Program-made: the position numbers and the translations under genes
Assembly (NCBI RefSeq): GCF_021290385.1
Contig: NZ_CP089928.1
Coordinates: forward strand, 3,738,001 to 3,802,000
Source of the DNA: Microbulbifer sp. YPW16
GTDB lineage: Bacteria > Pseudomonadota > Gammaproteobacteria > Pseudomonadales > Cellvibrionaceae
Direction: 5' to 3'
DNA length: 64,000 nt
Shown here: positions 53,922 through 63,150 of the stretch, piece after piece
Layout of the letters: each line of letters opens with the position of its first letter
Numbering within the stretch: position 1 is the stretch's first letter
Notes under the pieces: generated by a model
What the model saw: only the letters and a program-made list of their open reading frames with translations
The model's database searches: none
What the model was told of the DNA's origin: nothing

Positions 53922-54899
53922 ATGCGCTATATCGATCTGCCCGAAACCGGTGATCCCGAAGTGATGCAGCTGGCGCAAGGGGAGCGGCCGGAAGCCGGCG
54001 CGGGCGAGGTGTTGATCCGGGTGGTGGCAGCGGGCGTCAACCGGCCCGATGTGGCGCAACGCCAGGGGCTCTACCCACCCCCGCCCGGCGCCTCGCCGGT
54101 CCTGGGCCTGGAGGTGGCGGGTGAAGTGGTGGCTGTGGGCAGTGGTGTGTCGCGCTGGCAGCCGGGTGACCGGGTCTGTGCACTCACCAACGGTGGCGGG
54201 TATGCTGAATACGCAGTGGCTCCGGCGGGGCAGTGCCTGCCGGTGCCAGAGTCGTTGTCGATGACCGAGGCGGCAGCGTTGCCCGAGACTTTTTTTACCG
54301 TCTGGAGCAATGTGTTTGACCGCGGCGGCCTGCAGGCCGGCGAGGTACTGCTGGTGCATGGGGGTTCATCGGGCATAGGTACCACCGCCATCCAGCTTGC
54401 CAGCAACCTGGGCGCGCGCGTCTTTGCCACCGCCGGCTCGGCGGAAAAATGCAACGTCTGTGAAAAACTCGGTGCCGAGCGGTGTATCAATTACCGCGAG
54501 GAAGATTTTGTAGAGGTCGTCCGCGAACTCACCGATGACTACGGCGCTGATGTGATCCTCGATATGGTGGGCGGGGACTATGTAAACCGCAATATTCGCC
54601 TGGCAGCGCCCGACGGCCGTATTGTCAATATCGCCTTCCTGCAGGGCGCCGAAGTGAAGCTCAACCTGTGGCCGGTGGCGGCAAAGCGCCTGGTCCTCAC
54701 CGGCTCCACCCTGCGGCCCCGTTCAGCGGAAACGAAGGCTGCCATTGCCCGTGCCCTGGAAAAAACGGTATGGCCGCTGATCCATGCGGGCAAGGTGCGC
54801 CCAGTGGTTGAGGCAACTTTCGCATTGGAGGATGCGGCCCGGGCACACAACCTGATGGAGTCGAGCAAGCATATCGGCAAAATTGTGCTGGAGCTGTAA
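53922..54899 (+). CDS. NAD(P)H quinone oxidoreductase (PIG3/QOR-like, zinc-free MDR)
   Basis: A 325-residue medium-chain reductase without zinc ligands. The nucleotide-binding loop is LVHGGSSGIGTTAIQLASNLG. The TIGR02824 (PIG3-like) pattern GVNRPDVAQRQGLYPPPPGASPVLGLEVAG (parts) is clear. It reduces quinones with NADPH. The last 203 bases are overlapped on the other strand by the MltF-like ORF. Confidence 0.85.
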   Translation: MRYIDLPETGDPEVMQLAQGERPEAGAGEVLIRVVAAGVNRPDVAQRQGLYPPPPGASPVLGLEVAGEVVAVGSGVSRWQPGDRVCALTNGGGYAEYAVAPAGQCLPVPESLSMTEAAALPETFFTVWSNVFDRGGLQAGEVLLVHGGSSGIGTTAIQLASNLGARVFATAGSAEKCNVCEKLGAERCINYREEDFVEVVRELTDDYGADVILDMVGGDYVNRNIRLAAPDGRIVNIAFLQGAEVKLNLWPVAAKRLVLTGSTLRPRSAETKAAIARALEKTVWPLIHAGKVRPVVEATFALEDAARAHNLMESSKHIGKIVLEL

Positions 54900-57159
54900 A
54901 TGACGGCGCGGTTGCCCCGCCGGAACTGCCCCGGCTGGCGACATCGCCGGTAGCCACGCCCGTGTAGGCCTTGTAAAGCCTGCTGATTTTGCGCACATAG
55001 GCAACCGGCTCGGAGCCACGCGCATAACCGTAGCGGGCTTTCTCAAAATAGCGTGGCTCCTCCAGCTTGAGCATTGCCACTTCCACGTTGTCAAACCACT
55101 TTTCCGGATCCAGCCCCAGTTCCTCGGCCAGCTTCTGGGCGTCCAGCACATGGCCGAGGCCCGCATTGTAGGAGGCGAGGGAAAACCACAGCTTCTCATC
55201 CGTGGGCAGGGGATCCTTGAATCGGTTGCGGATCCATTCCATATATTTGACGCCGGCCTGCAGGTTGCGGTCCGGTTCAAACAGCGGCGGCGGGTAACCC
55301 ATATCTTCGCCGGTGCGCGGCATCACCTGCAGCAGGCCCTGGGCCCCGACCGGGGAAACGGCCTTGGGGTTGAAGTTGCTCTCCTGCCACATCTGCGCGG
55401 TGACCAGGCGCCAGTCGAAGTCGTGATCGAGGGCGGATTTTTTTACCAGCTTGTCATAGGGTGACAGGTCCTCCCCGGGGACTACCCGGGCACTGATCTT
55501 CTGCACCAGGTTTTTATTGGGCTTGAAGTAGGCCGCAAACATTCTTTTGTATTCGTCGCTGCCACTAAATTTTTTCATAAAGCGGTTAACCTGTTTCAGC
55601 AGGTCCTTGTTGCCCTGCTTGACCATCCAGCCCTGGGGCAGGGGGTCACTGACCTGCAGGCCAATTACCAGGTTCGGGCGCAGGGCTGCCTGGATGTCGG
55701 CAATATAGGTGTCCTCGATGGTTGCATCGAACTCGCCTTCCGCGACCTTGTTCAGGATGGTGGCAAACGACATTTCCGGTGGAGCTACCTCGACCTCCAC
55801 ATCGATGCCGTTTTCCTGCAGGGTCCTGGCGGTCCCAATAAAGGCCGAGTAGGCACGCAGTGTCAGGGTCCGCCCGGCGAGGTCGCCGAGTGTCTTGATC
55901 GGCGGGCGACTGTTATTGCTGATGACATTCTGTGGGGTCTCCAGGAAAGGCACGCTGAACTCCACGCCCTTGGCGATACGCTCCCGGGTGATGGTTGTGG
56001 AGGCGCCGGCGATATCAGCCCGGCCATCGGCCACCCATTCCACCAGGTCCTCTTCATCGGGGACCACAACAATCTTCAGCTGCAGGTCGTGCTTGTCGGC
56101 AAAGGCCTTCGCCATTTCATAGTCGAATCCCCGCAGTACCCCTTTCCACAGGTAGTAACTGATGGGGCCGTTGTAGGTGGCGAAACGCAAAACCCGCGAC
56201 TGCTTGATGGCAAACCAGTGGGAGGTACGCTCCGGGATCTCGGTGACCAGCGTACGAGTCAGGAAATTGTTGACCCGGGTTTTCAGGCGCTTGGCGTCCT
56301 TGCGCATGGCCCAGGCGATATCCTCTGGCTCGCCGACGGATGCGCCGATCTTCAGGTCATCGCGGTACTGCAGTGTATCCTCGGCAATGGTCCTGTGCAG
56401 GATGGTCACCGCGTTGTCGACCTTGCTGACCATATCAAACAGCGTATCCCGCTCGTCGTTCAGGTAAACCTCCCGCACATGGAGATTGGCATCCGGATGT
56501 TCCTCCGCCAGCTGGTAAGCCCGGTCGGCGTAGGTGCTGCCCGCGAGGACTATCAGTTCCGCCCCGCGCAGGTTTTTGATGTCGCTGATATCCGGCCCGT
56601 TGACACCGCTTACCAGGACGTCAGAGGCTTGCGCCAGAGGTTGGGTAAAACTGACGATTTCCCTTCTGGCCTCGTTGTCAGTGAAATTATCGACGGCCAG
56701 GTCGGCCCGGCCATCACTGACCATCTCCATGGCCTGCTGGGGGGTCTCCGCAATAAGCCAGCGGGCCTGCAGTTTCATTCGCTCGGCCAGCTGGTTGGCG
56801 AGCTGGCGGTGGGTCTGGGTGACAATGGCCTTGCGGGGCAGGTAGCTCTGGTTGTCCCCGGTGAGGCTGACAAAACGGATAATGCCGCGCTTCCTCAGCG
56901 CCTGCAGGTCGCCGGTTTCAATGTACTCCGGCTGGTTGACTCGCTCGGCTTCCCGGGTTTCCTTTTTTTGTTTCGGTGCGGCCCCGCTGTCGGCCGGTGC
57001 CAGCCCGGGTCTCTCGCTGATGGGGGCCGCCCGGTCGCTCCTGGCGGGGGACTCCTGGCGCTCCTCGCAAGCGGTGAGGACCACGCATGCGAACAGGGCG
57101 GCCAGGAGAATGGCCCAGTAACGCAACGAGCACTGTGATTTAGCCTTCTCAGTCACCAT
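54697..57159 (-). CDS. mltF: MltF-like membrane-bound lytic transglycosylase with two SBP_bac_3 domains
   Basis: An 820-residue lipoprotein. The lipobox is VLTAC with Cys31. Two tandem solute-binding (SBP_bac_3) domains lie at about residues 80-315 and 320-545. The lytic transglycosylase domain is at about 570-735, with catalytic Glu593 in QMWQESNFNPKAV and AQGLLQVMP. E. coli MltF has one binding domain, so this is a variant. The last 67 residues (from about 754) are read from DNA that codes the quinone oxidoreductase on the other strand; they are Pro/Gly-rich and look non-native. A lost stop codon after VATGD is possible. Confidence 0.75.
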   Translation of the reverse strand: MVTEKAKSQCSLRYWAILLAALFACVVLTACEERQESPARSDRAAPISERPGLAPADSGAAPKQKKETREAERVNQPEYIETGDLQALRKRGIIRFVSLTGDNQSYLPRKAIVTQTHRQLANQLAERMKLQARWLIAETPQQAMEMVSDGRADLAVDNFTDNEARREIVSFTQPLAQASDVLVSGVNGPDISDIKNLRGAELIVLAGSTYADRAYQLAEEHPDANLHVREVYLNDERDTLFDMVSKVDNAVTILHRTIAEDTLQYRDDLKIGASVGEPEDIAWAMRKDAKRLKTRVNNFLTRTLVTEIPERTSHWFAIKQSRVLRFATYNGPISYYLWKGVLRGFDYEMAKAFADKHDLQLKIVVVPDEEDLVEWVADGRADIAGASTTITRERIAKGVEFSVPFLETPQNVISNNSRPPIKTLGDLAGRTLTLRAYSAFIGTARTLQENGIDVEVEVAPPEMSFATILNKVAEGEFDATIEDTYIADIQAALRPNLVIGLQVSDPLPQGWMVKQGNKDLLKQVNRFMKKFSGSDEYKRMFAAYFKPNKNLVQKISARVVPGEDLSPYDKLVKKSALDHDFDWRLVTAQMWQESNFNPKAVSPVGAQGLLQVMPRTGEDMGYPPPLFEPDRNLQAGVKYMEWIRNRFKDPLPTDEKLWFSLASYNAGLGHVLDAQKLAEELGLDPEKWFDNVEVAMLKLEEPRYFEKARYGYARGSEPVAYVRKISRLYKAYTGVATGDVASRGSSGGATAPSFTAPAQFCRYACSTPSGCVPGPHPPMRKLPQPLGAPCPHGSAAIPFFPGHGQWQPSFPLNGAAGWSR

Positions 57160-57480
57160 CGCGGACTCCGATAGACTTCACTGGCCCAAGTTTAGGGTCG
57201 TAGCCAGCACGAGACATTTTCCACTCGCTCCCTGCGATCGCGGGGCCGTTGCGTTGTCTGCTGCAGCCCGTTGCAGGCGCCCGGAAACGGCACCATCAAC
57301 AGGCACTGGGCCACGGGGCCCAATGTGCCAATCGAGCCACGGCTGGGGGGTATCCATTGGCATGGTTCTGCTCCGGCAGCTTGCACTGGCGGAAATGGTA
57401 GGGTCGGCCTGGTCTCCTTCACCGCGACCGGCGGGCGCCCGGGCTCGGGCGCATGGGGGGAAATTGGGGAAGCCGGAGAG
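57160..57480. other. Intergenic region between xseA and the MltF-like gene, 321 bp
   Basis: No gene accepted; frames here are low-quality antisense runs. It should contain the mltF-like promoter, though no clear box was found. A 7-bp hairpin GCGCCCG / CGGGCGC with a 4-base loop at 57435-57452 may mark the xseA end. Confidence 0.45.
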
Positions 57481-58842
57481 TCAGAGGATTTCGTCGACAG
57501 TGGCGGTGAATTCGCCCTCCGCCAGGCGCGTGTGTACACGCTGGCCCGGCGACAGGGTGCGGGTGCTCTTCTGCACCTGGCCCTGCTCGTCGCGCACAAT
57601 GGCGTAGCCGCGTTGCAGCACGGCCAGCGGGCTGACGTTGTGCAGCAGCTGGCCGCTGTGCGCCAGTCGCTCCCCGCGCTTTTGCAGCAGGGCCTGCATG
57701 GCCTTGCGCAGTCGCTCCGCCGCCGTGTCGGTGAGCTGGCGGCGATGCTCCAGCGCACGCTCAGGGTGATAGTGTGCGAACGCCCGTGAGGCCAGCTGCA
57801 ACTCACGGTGCCGGTTGTGCAGGTGCTGGCGCACTGCGCCCTGCAGGCGCAGTTCCAGGTGATCCAGTCGCTGGGCGCGATTCTGCAGTTGTTCGCGCGG
57901 GTGGCGGATGCGATTGCAGGTGGCCTCCACGCGCTGTTGCAGGTGGCGCAGCTGTATCTGCGTGGCTCGCAGCAGGCGCTGGCGGAGCGCGACCAATCCC
58001 TGCCACATCTCCACTGCATTGGCACTGGCGATCTCCGCCGCCGCAGAAGGGGTTGGGGCGCGCAGGTCGGCAACCAGGTCGGAGACGGTGGTGTCGGTCT
58101 CGTGGCCGACGGCGGAGATGACCGGGATCGGGCAGGCGGCGATGGCGCGGGCAACGATCTCCTCATTGAATGGCCACAGGTCCTCGATGGAGCCGCCGCC
58201 GCGTCCCACGATCAGCAGGTCGTGCCTGCCCGAGTGACCGGCCCGGGCAATAGCATCGGCAATCTGGCCGGCGGCCTCGCGGCCCTGCACCTGGACCGGC
58301 CACAAGCCGATCTCCGCCGCCGGGTGGCGCCGGCCGAGCACGTGGATCATGTCGCGCACGGCGGCACCGGTAGGGGAAGTGACAATGCCGATACGCCCGG
58401 GCAGGAGGGGCAGGGGTTTCTTGCGCTCCGGGGCAAACAGGCCCTCGGCCTGCAGGCGTGCCTTCAGTTCCTCCAGCTGGCGCATCAGGGCACCCAGTCC
58501 GGCCTCCTCCATATGCTCAACGACCAGCTGGTACTCGCCGCGGCCCTCGTAGAGGCCGACCCGCACCCGCAGCAGGACCTCGCGCCCGTTTTCCGGCCGG
58601 AAGCGCACCGCCCGGTTGCGACCGCGGAACATGGCGCAGCGCACCTGGGCGCGGGCATCCTTGAGGGTGAAGTACCAGTGCCCGGAGCTCGGGGCGGCGA
58701 AATTGGAGATCTCACCACTGACCCACAGCAGCGGTATGCTGCTCTCCAGCAGGTGTTTTACCTCCCGGTTGAGGTCGCTGACTGTCAGGACACTGCGGTT
58801 GGGGCGGTTGCCGGATGGGGTGGGGGGGTTGCCTGTGAGCAT
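57481..58842 (-). CDS. xseA: Exodeoxyribonuclease VII large subunit
   Basis: A 453-residue protein from ATG 58842 (MLTGNPPTPSG). An N-terminal OB fold (about residues 18-115: LTVSDLNREVKHLLES, FAAPSSGHWYFTLKD) precedes the catalytic domain, with GIVTSPTGAAVRDMIHVLGRRHP, VGRGGGSIEDLWPFNEE and VGHETDTTVSDLVAD. A long coiled coil and the C-terminal VLQRGYAIVRD segment follow. It acts with XseB to degrade single-stranded DNA. Divergent from guaB, as often in gammaproteobacteria. Confidence 0.95.
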   Translation of the reverse strand: MLTGNPPTPSGNRPNRSVLTVSDLNREVKHLLESSIPLLWVSGEISNFAAPSSGHWYFTLKDARAQVRCAMFRGRNRAVRFRPENGREVLLRVRVGLYEGRGEYQLVVEHMEEAGLGALMRQLEELKARLQAEGLFAPERKKPLPLLPGRIGIVTSPTGAAVRDMIHVLGRRHPAAEIGLWPVQVQGREAAGQIADAIARAGHSGRHDLLIVGRGGGSIEDLWPFNEEIVARAIAACPIPVISAVGHETDTTVSDLVADLRAPTPSAAAEIASANAVEMWQGLVALRQRLLRATQIQLRHLQQRVEATCNRIRHPREQLQNRAQRLDHLELRLQGAVRQHLHNRHRELQLASRAFAHYHPERALEHRRQLTDTAAERLRKAMQALLQKRGERLAHSGQLLHNVSPLAVLQRGYAIVRDEQGQVQKSTRTLSPGQRVHTRLAEGEFTATVDEIL

Positions 58843-58931
58843 GAAAATCTCGCCAAAGTCCTCGGGGCGGGCCAATATTGCAGTAAGCTGGTGACAGGTA
58901 AAGGTATTTGCCAAAAAAAGCAAATTGTCTT

Positions 58932-58959
58932 TTGACGTGAGCGATCTTGCCGCTATAAT
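58932..58959 (+). promoter_or_regulatory. Sigma-70 promoter of guaB
   Basis: TTGACG at 58932, a 16-base spacer, and a perfect TATAAT at 58954-58959. Start expected near 58966, giving a leader of about 36 bases. The downstream bases are GC-rich (GCGCCG), as in stringently controlled promoters, which is suggestive only. Confidence 0.8.
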
Positions 58960-59001
58960 CGCGCCGATACCCAATCCCGCTATCTCGAGGTTTGAGTGTC
59001 C

Positions 59002-60489
59002 ATGTCTGATTCTGGTCTGCGCATCGCGCGCGAAGCTCTCACTTTTGACGACGTCCTACTTGTGCCCGGCTATTCCGAGGTCACTGCCAAGGACGTTTCT
59101 CTTAAGACCAAACTGTCCCGCAATATCTCCCTGAACATCCCGCTGGTCTCCGCGGCGATGGATACGGTCACGGAATCGCGCCTGGCGATTGCCCTGGCCC
59201 AGGAAGGGGGCATTGGTATCATCCATAAAAGTATGTCCATCGAGGACCAGGCGCTGGCAGTGCGCGCGGTCAAGAAGTTCGAGGCCGGCGTGGTCAAGGA
59301 CCCGATCACTATCGAGTCCAGTGCCACCGTGCGCGAGCTGATCGCGCTGACCACCCACCACAACATCTCCGGCGTGCCGGTGATGGAGAAGGGCAACCTG
59401 GTGGGCATTGTCACCAGTCGGGACGTGCGTTTCCAGACTGACCTGGATGCCACTGTCGCCAGCATCATGACCCCCAGCGAGCGCCTGGTGACCGTTCCCG
59501 AAGGCGCTGCCCCGGGCAAGGTGCAGGAGCTGCTGCACAAGCACCGCATCGAGAAGGTGCTGGTGGTCAACAACGATTTCGAGCTGCGCGGCCTGATTAC
59601 CGTCAAGGATTTCAACAAGGCCGAGCAGTATCCCAACTCCTGTAAGGATGCCGATGGCCGCCTGCGTGTCGGTGCCTCAGTGGGTACCAGCCCGGATACC
59701 GACGACCGTGTCGCCGCGCTGGTGGAGGCCGGGGTGGACGTGCTGGTGGTGGATACCGCCCACGGGCATTCCCGCAACGTGATCGATCGCGTGCGCCGCA
59801 TCAAGGAGATGCACCCGCAGGTGGATGTCATCGGCGGCAATATCGCCTCGGCCGAGGCCGCCAGGGCACTGGCGGAGGCCGGTGCCGATGCGGTCAAGGT
59901 GGGCATCGGCCCCGGTTCTATCTGTACCACCCGTATCGTTACCGGTATCGGCGTGCCGCAGATTACCGCCATCGCCGAGGTTGCGAAGGCGCTCGAGGGC
60001 ACCGAGGTGCCGCTGATTGCCGACGGCGGTATCCGCTTCTCCGGTGATATCTCCAAGGCCATCGTTGCCGGTGCCCACTCGGTGATGATGGGCTCCATGC
60101 TGGCCGGTACCGAGGAGGCGCCCGGTGAAGTGGAACTGTTCCAGGGGCGCACCTACAAGTCCTACCGCGGCATGGGCTCCATGGGGGCCATGTCCCGCAC
60201 CCAGGGTTCCTCTGACCGCTACTTCCAGGATGCCAGCAAGGGCGCCGAGAAGCTGGTGCCGGAGGGTATCGAGGGCCGGGTTCCCTACAAGGGGCCGCTG
60301 TCCGTAATCGTGCACCAGATGATGGGCGGACTGCGCTCTGCCATGGGCTATACCGGCAGTGTGGATATAGAGACCATGCGCACCCGTCCCGAATTCGTGC
60401 GGGTGACCGCGGCGGGCATGGGCGAGTCCCATGTACACGACGTGCAGATCACCAAAGAAGCGCCCAACTATCCCGTCGGTGGTCGTTAA
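59002..60489 (+). CDS. guaB: Inosine-5'-monophosphate dehydrogenase
   Basis: A 495-residue enzyme. [15 protein letters not shown] starts the TIM barrel. Two CBS domains lie at about residues 98-210. The catalytic Cys308 is in [13 protein letters not shown], with the substrate loop [15 protein letters not shown] and the NAD/K+ sites near it. It converts IMP to XMP, the first step of guanine nucleotide synthesis. ATG 59002 is preferred; GTG 58996 lies closer to the GAGG site and is possible. guaA follows after 108 bases with a hairpin in between. Confidence 0.95.
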   Translation: MSDSGLRIAREALTFDDVLLVPGYSEVTAKDVSLKTKLSRNISLNIPLVSAAMDTVTESRLAIALAQEGGIGIIHKSMSIEDQALAVRAVKKFEAGVVKDPITIESSATVRELIALTTHHNISGVPVMEKGNLVGIVTSRDVRFQTDLDATVASIMTPSERLVTVPEGAAPGKVQELLHKHRIEKVLVVNNDFELRGLITVKDFNKAEQYPNSCKDADGRLRVGASVGTSPDTDDRVAALVEAGVDVLVVDTAHGHSRNVIDRVRRIKEMHPQVDVIGGNIASAEAARALAEAGADAVKVGIGPGSICTTRIVTGIGVPQITAIAEVAKALEGTEVPLIADGGIRFSGDISKAIVAGAHSVMMGSMLAGTEEAPGEVELFQGRTYKSYRGMGSMGAMSRTQGSSDRYFQDASKGAEKLVPEGIEGRVPYKGPLSVIVHQMMGGLRSAMGYTGSVDIETMRTRPEFVRVTAAGMGESHVHDVQITKEAPNYPVGGR

Positions 60490-60524
60490 TAGCGCTTTGA
60501 ATTGACCAATTATCATGTTTGATG

Positions 60525-60559
60525 GCGAGCGGACCCTTGGGAACAAGCGGTCCGTTCGC
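60525..60559 (+). promoter_or_regulatory. Hairpin in the guaB-guaA intercistronic gap
   Basis: GCGAGCGGACC pairs with GGTCCGTTCGC (10 Watson-Crick plus one G-U) around a 13-base loop, 38 bases before guaA. No U tract follows, so it is more likely a message-processing or attenuating structure than a terminator. Confidence 0.45.
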
Positions 60560-60597
60560 AGTTTCTGGGCCACCGCCCCGCAACAATCGAGTAAGCC

Positions 60598-62175
60598 ATG
60601 TCCCAAGATATCCACGCCAGCCGAATCCTGATTCTCGACTTCGGTTCCCAGTACACCCAGCTGATCGCCCGCCGTGTGCGCGAGCTGGGCGTCTTCTCGG
60701 AAATCCGCGCCTTCGATATGACCGAGGAAGAGATCCGCGACTACAACCCGCAGGGCATCATCCTCGCCGGCGGCCCGGAATCCGTGCCGGAGGCCGGCTC
60801 GCCCCGCGCGCCGCAAGTGGTGTTCGAGCTGGGCGTGCCGGTACTGGGTATCTGTTACGGCATGCAGACCATGGCCCACCAGCTGGGCGGTGCCGTGCAG
60901 GGCAGCGATATCCGCGAATTCGGTTATGCGCAGGTGAAAGTGGAGGGCAGCTCCGCCCTGCTCGACGGCATCAAGGATCACCTCGACGGCGACGGCCACG
61001 CACTGCTGGACGTGTGGATGAGCCATGGCGACAAGGTGGTGGAGATGCCCGAGGGGTTCGAGCTGATGGCTTCCACCGGTTCCTGCCCGATTGCCGGCAT
61101 GTACCACCCGGAGAAGAACTTCTTTGGTGTCCAGTTCCACCCGGAAGTGACCCATACCCTGCAGGGCATGCGGATCTATGAGCACTTCGTGATGGAGCTG
61201 TGTGGCTGCGAAAAGCTCTGGACCCCGGCCAATATCATCGAGGACTCGATTGAGAAGGTGCGTGCCCAGGTAGGCAAGGGCAAGGTGCTGCTGGGCCTCT
61301 CCGGTGGTGTCGACAGCTCGGTGGTGGCGGCACTGCTGCACAAGGCGATCGGTGACCAGCTTACCTGTGTGTTCGTGGACAACGGCCTGCTGCGCAAGCA
61401 GGAGGGCGACCAGGTAATGGAAATGTTCGCCGACAATATGGGCGTCAAAGTGATCCGCGCCGACGCCGAGGATATGTTCCTGTCGCGCCTGGCGGGCGAG
61501 GACGATCCCGAGGTGAAGCGCAAGATAATCGGCAACACCTTTATCGAAGTGTTCGACCAGGAGGCGGCCAGGCTGAAGGACGTGAATTTCCTGGCCCAGG
61601 GCACTATCTACCCGGATGTGATTGAATCCGCCGCCGCCAAGACCGGCAAGGCACACGTGATCAAGTCACACCACAATGTGGGCGGCCTGCCGGAAGAAAT
61701 GAAAATGGAGCTGGTGGAGCCCCTGCGCGAGCTGTTCAAGGATGAAGTGCGCAAGATCGGCCTGGAGCTGGGCCTGCCGTACGATATGGTCTATCGCCAC
61801 CCCTTCCCGGGACCGGGCCTGGGAGTGCGTATCCTCGGTGAAGTCAAAAAGGAATACGCTGAGATCCTGCGTGAAGCTGACGCCATCTTTATCGAGGAGC
61901 TGCGCAACGCGGACTGGTACCACAAGACCAGCCAGGCCTTTGTCGTGTTCCTGCCGGTCAAGTCGGTGGGAGTGGTGGGCGATGGTCGCCGCTACGAATA
62001 TGTGGTGGCACTGCGCGCCGTCGAGACCATCGATTTCATGACTGCGCGCTGGGCGCACCTGCCTTACGAGCTGATCGAGAAGGTGTCCAACCGCATCATC
62101 AACGAGATCGAACATATCTCGCGGGTGGTGTACGACGTGTCCAGCAAGCCGCCCGCGACCATCGAGTGGGAATAA
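60598..62175 (+). CDS. guaA: GMP synthase (glutamine-hydrolysing)
   Basis: A 525-residue two-part enzyme. The class-I amidotransferase domain carries nucleophile Cys86 in [17 protein letters not shown] and the His/Glu pair in QFHPEVTHT. The ATP-pyrophosphatase domain has the PP-loop [15 protein letters not shown] at about residue 233. The dimerisation domain ends in KPPATIEWE. It converts XMP to GMP using glutamine and ATP. Operon partner of guaB; a terminator follows. Confidence 0.97.
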   Translation: MSQDIHASRILILDFGSQYTQLIARRVRELGVFSEIRAFDMTEEEIRDYNPQGIILAGGPESVPEAGSPRAPQVVFELGVPVLGICYGMQTMAHQLGGAVQGSDIREFGYAQVKVEGSSALLDGIKDHLDGDGHALLDVWMSHGDKVVEMPEGFELMASTGSCPIAGMYHPEKNFFGVQFHPEVTHTLQGMRIYEHFVMELCGCEKLWTPANIIEDSIEKVRAQVGKGKVLLGLSGGVDSSVVAALLHKAIGDQLTCVFVDNGLLRKQEGDQVMEMFADNMGVKVIRADAEDMFLSRLAGEDDPEVKRKIIGNTFIEVFDQEAARLKDVNFLAQGTIYPDVIESAAAKTGKAHVIKSHHNVGGLPEEMKMELVEPLRELFKDEVRKIGLELGLPYDMVYRHPFPGPGLGVRILGEVKKEYAEILREADAIFIEELRNADWYHKTSQAFVVFLPVKSVGVVGDGRRYEYVVALRAVETIDFMTARWAHLPYELIEKVSNRIINEIEHISRVVYDVSSKPPATIEWE

Positions 62176-62193
62176 CCCGGTCAGCCTGGACAG

Positions 62194-62215
62194 GGCCGGC
62201 GATCTTTCGCCGGCC
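62194..62215 (+). terminator. Hairpin terminator after guaA
   Basis: A perfect 9-bp stem GGCCGGCGA / TCGCCGGCC with a 4-base loop, 18 bases past the stop and followed by TCATTAT. Confidence 0.65.
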
Positions 62216-62336
62216 TCATTATCCTCTGGTCGCGGGTGACCGCTGCCATTCTGGCCCAGCTTGCCGCCAGGTGAGGGCGGGCAGGCCGCTCGGTCTCGTT
62301 CCTGCTCCCCTCCCTTCTTCTGTAGAGCCGCGGATC

Positions 62337-62720
62337 CTACTGGTTGGCTGCTTTAAAGCTTTTCACTGCCTGGTTGAACTGGTTGCCGACATTGTGCATG
62401 GCGTCCACGGTGGCATTGTGCTCCTGAACCCGCGCTTCGCTCTCGGCTTGTAGCTGCCGGGCTGCCTCGCTGTCCGGTTCGACCCCGGATTCTTTCGCTG
62501 TGGCCAGCGCCGCCTTGTTTTCCTGCTCCAGGCATTTCAGGTACGCATCGCCCTCCTGCAGGTACTGCTTGACCGCCTTCTGGCCCTGCAGCATGGATTC
62601 CTGGCTGGCTGTGCTGCCATCGGGGATTTCCGGCAACTGGGGTTTATCGCAATCGGCGAATGCGCTGCCGGCGATGAACAAGGCGGTTGCCGCGATGAGA
62701 GATTGCTGGAATAGGCGCAT
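62337..62720 (-). CDS. Secreted coiled-coil protein, unknown
   Basis: A 127-residue protein from ATG 62720 (AGGAG seven bases or so upstream). The signal peptide is MRLFQQSLIAATALFIAGSA, cut near AFADC. The mature part starts DCDKPQLPEIPDG, has two cysteines (DCDK, LKCLEQENK) and a long helical, Gln/Glu-rich region likely to form a coiled coil. I do not recognise a named family. Probably periplasmic. The upstream frame to 62888 is not supported. Confidence 0.65.
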   Translation of the reverse strand: MRLFQQSLIAATALFIAGSAFADCDKPQLPEIPDGSTASQESMLQGQKAVKQYLQEGDAYLKCLEQENKAALATAKESGVEPDSEAARQLQAESEARVQEHNATVDAMHNVGNQFNQAVKSFKAANQ

Positions 62721-63150
62721 GAAAAAAGCTCCTGTTGCAGAGTGTTGGTTCACGGGGCAGGTTCTGGGCGGCGCCGTGCCCGTCCCGGCGGAAGGCTGTC
62801 GCCTCCGGGCTGCGGGCAGGCCCCTCAAGATCTGACCGCCGTTCTTATCGGAGACCCAATGAGAGCATCGCAGGGGGGGCGGGTGCAAACCGGATCGGTC
62901 CGGGTGGGCACTGAGTCCCGGGATCCCCCTCCTGGCCAGCCTGCATCTGACGGGAGCGACAGGCGGCGGAATGAAACCTTACCGCAATGTGGGCGGCATA
63001 CCGGAAGTGGTGCCACCTGAGCCTCTGGAGTCGCTGGGCAAGCTGCCACATGGCCGGCGCGCGTTGTGTAATGGTGCTTTATCTCTTCTTTGATAATGAG
63101 TATCATTTCCTGAGAGTCACAGAGTGGAAAACTGGAAATTGGGAGTTTCT
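62721..63150. other. Intergenic region, 430 bp
   Basis: Divergent upstream region of the two secreted-protein genes. The left 340 bases are GC-rich and featureless. The right end (63060-63115) is A/T-rich and carries a Fur-box-like site. Confidence 0.5.
63092..63110. promoter_or_regulatory. Fur-box-like site
   Basis: The 19 bases starting GATAATGAGTATCATT match the Fur consensus at 15 of 19 positions by eye. They lie 41 bases before the next gene's ATG, where they would overlap a weak promoter (TTTATC-17-TATCAT). Iron-dependent repression is inferred. Confidence 0.6.

Noticed and set aside
57192..58166. 324-codon minus-strand frame over the xseA 3' half
   Set aside because: Runs in another frame of the same strand as xseA and has Arg/Pro/Cys-rich shadow composition.
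59677..61656. Long minus-strand frame (659 codons) opposite guaB-guaA
   Set aside because: Spans two certain housekeeping genes on the other strand and has His/Gly-rich shadow composition.
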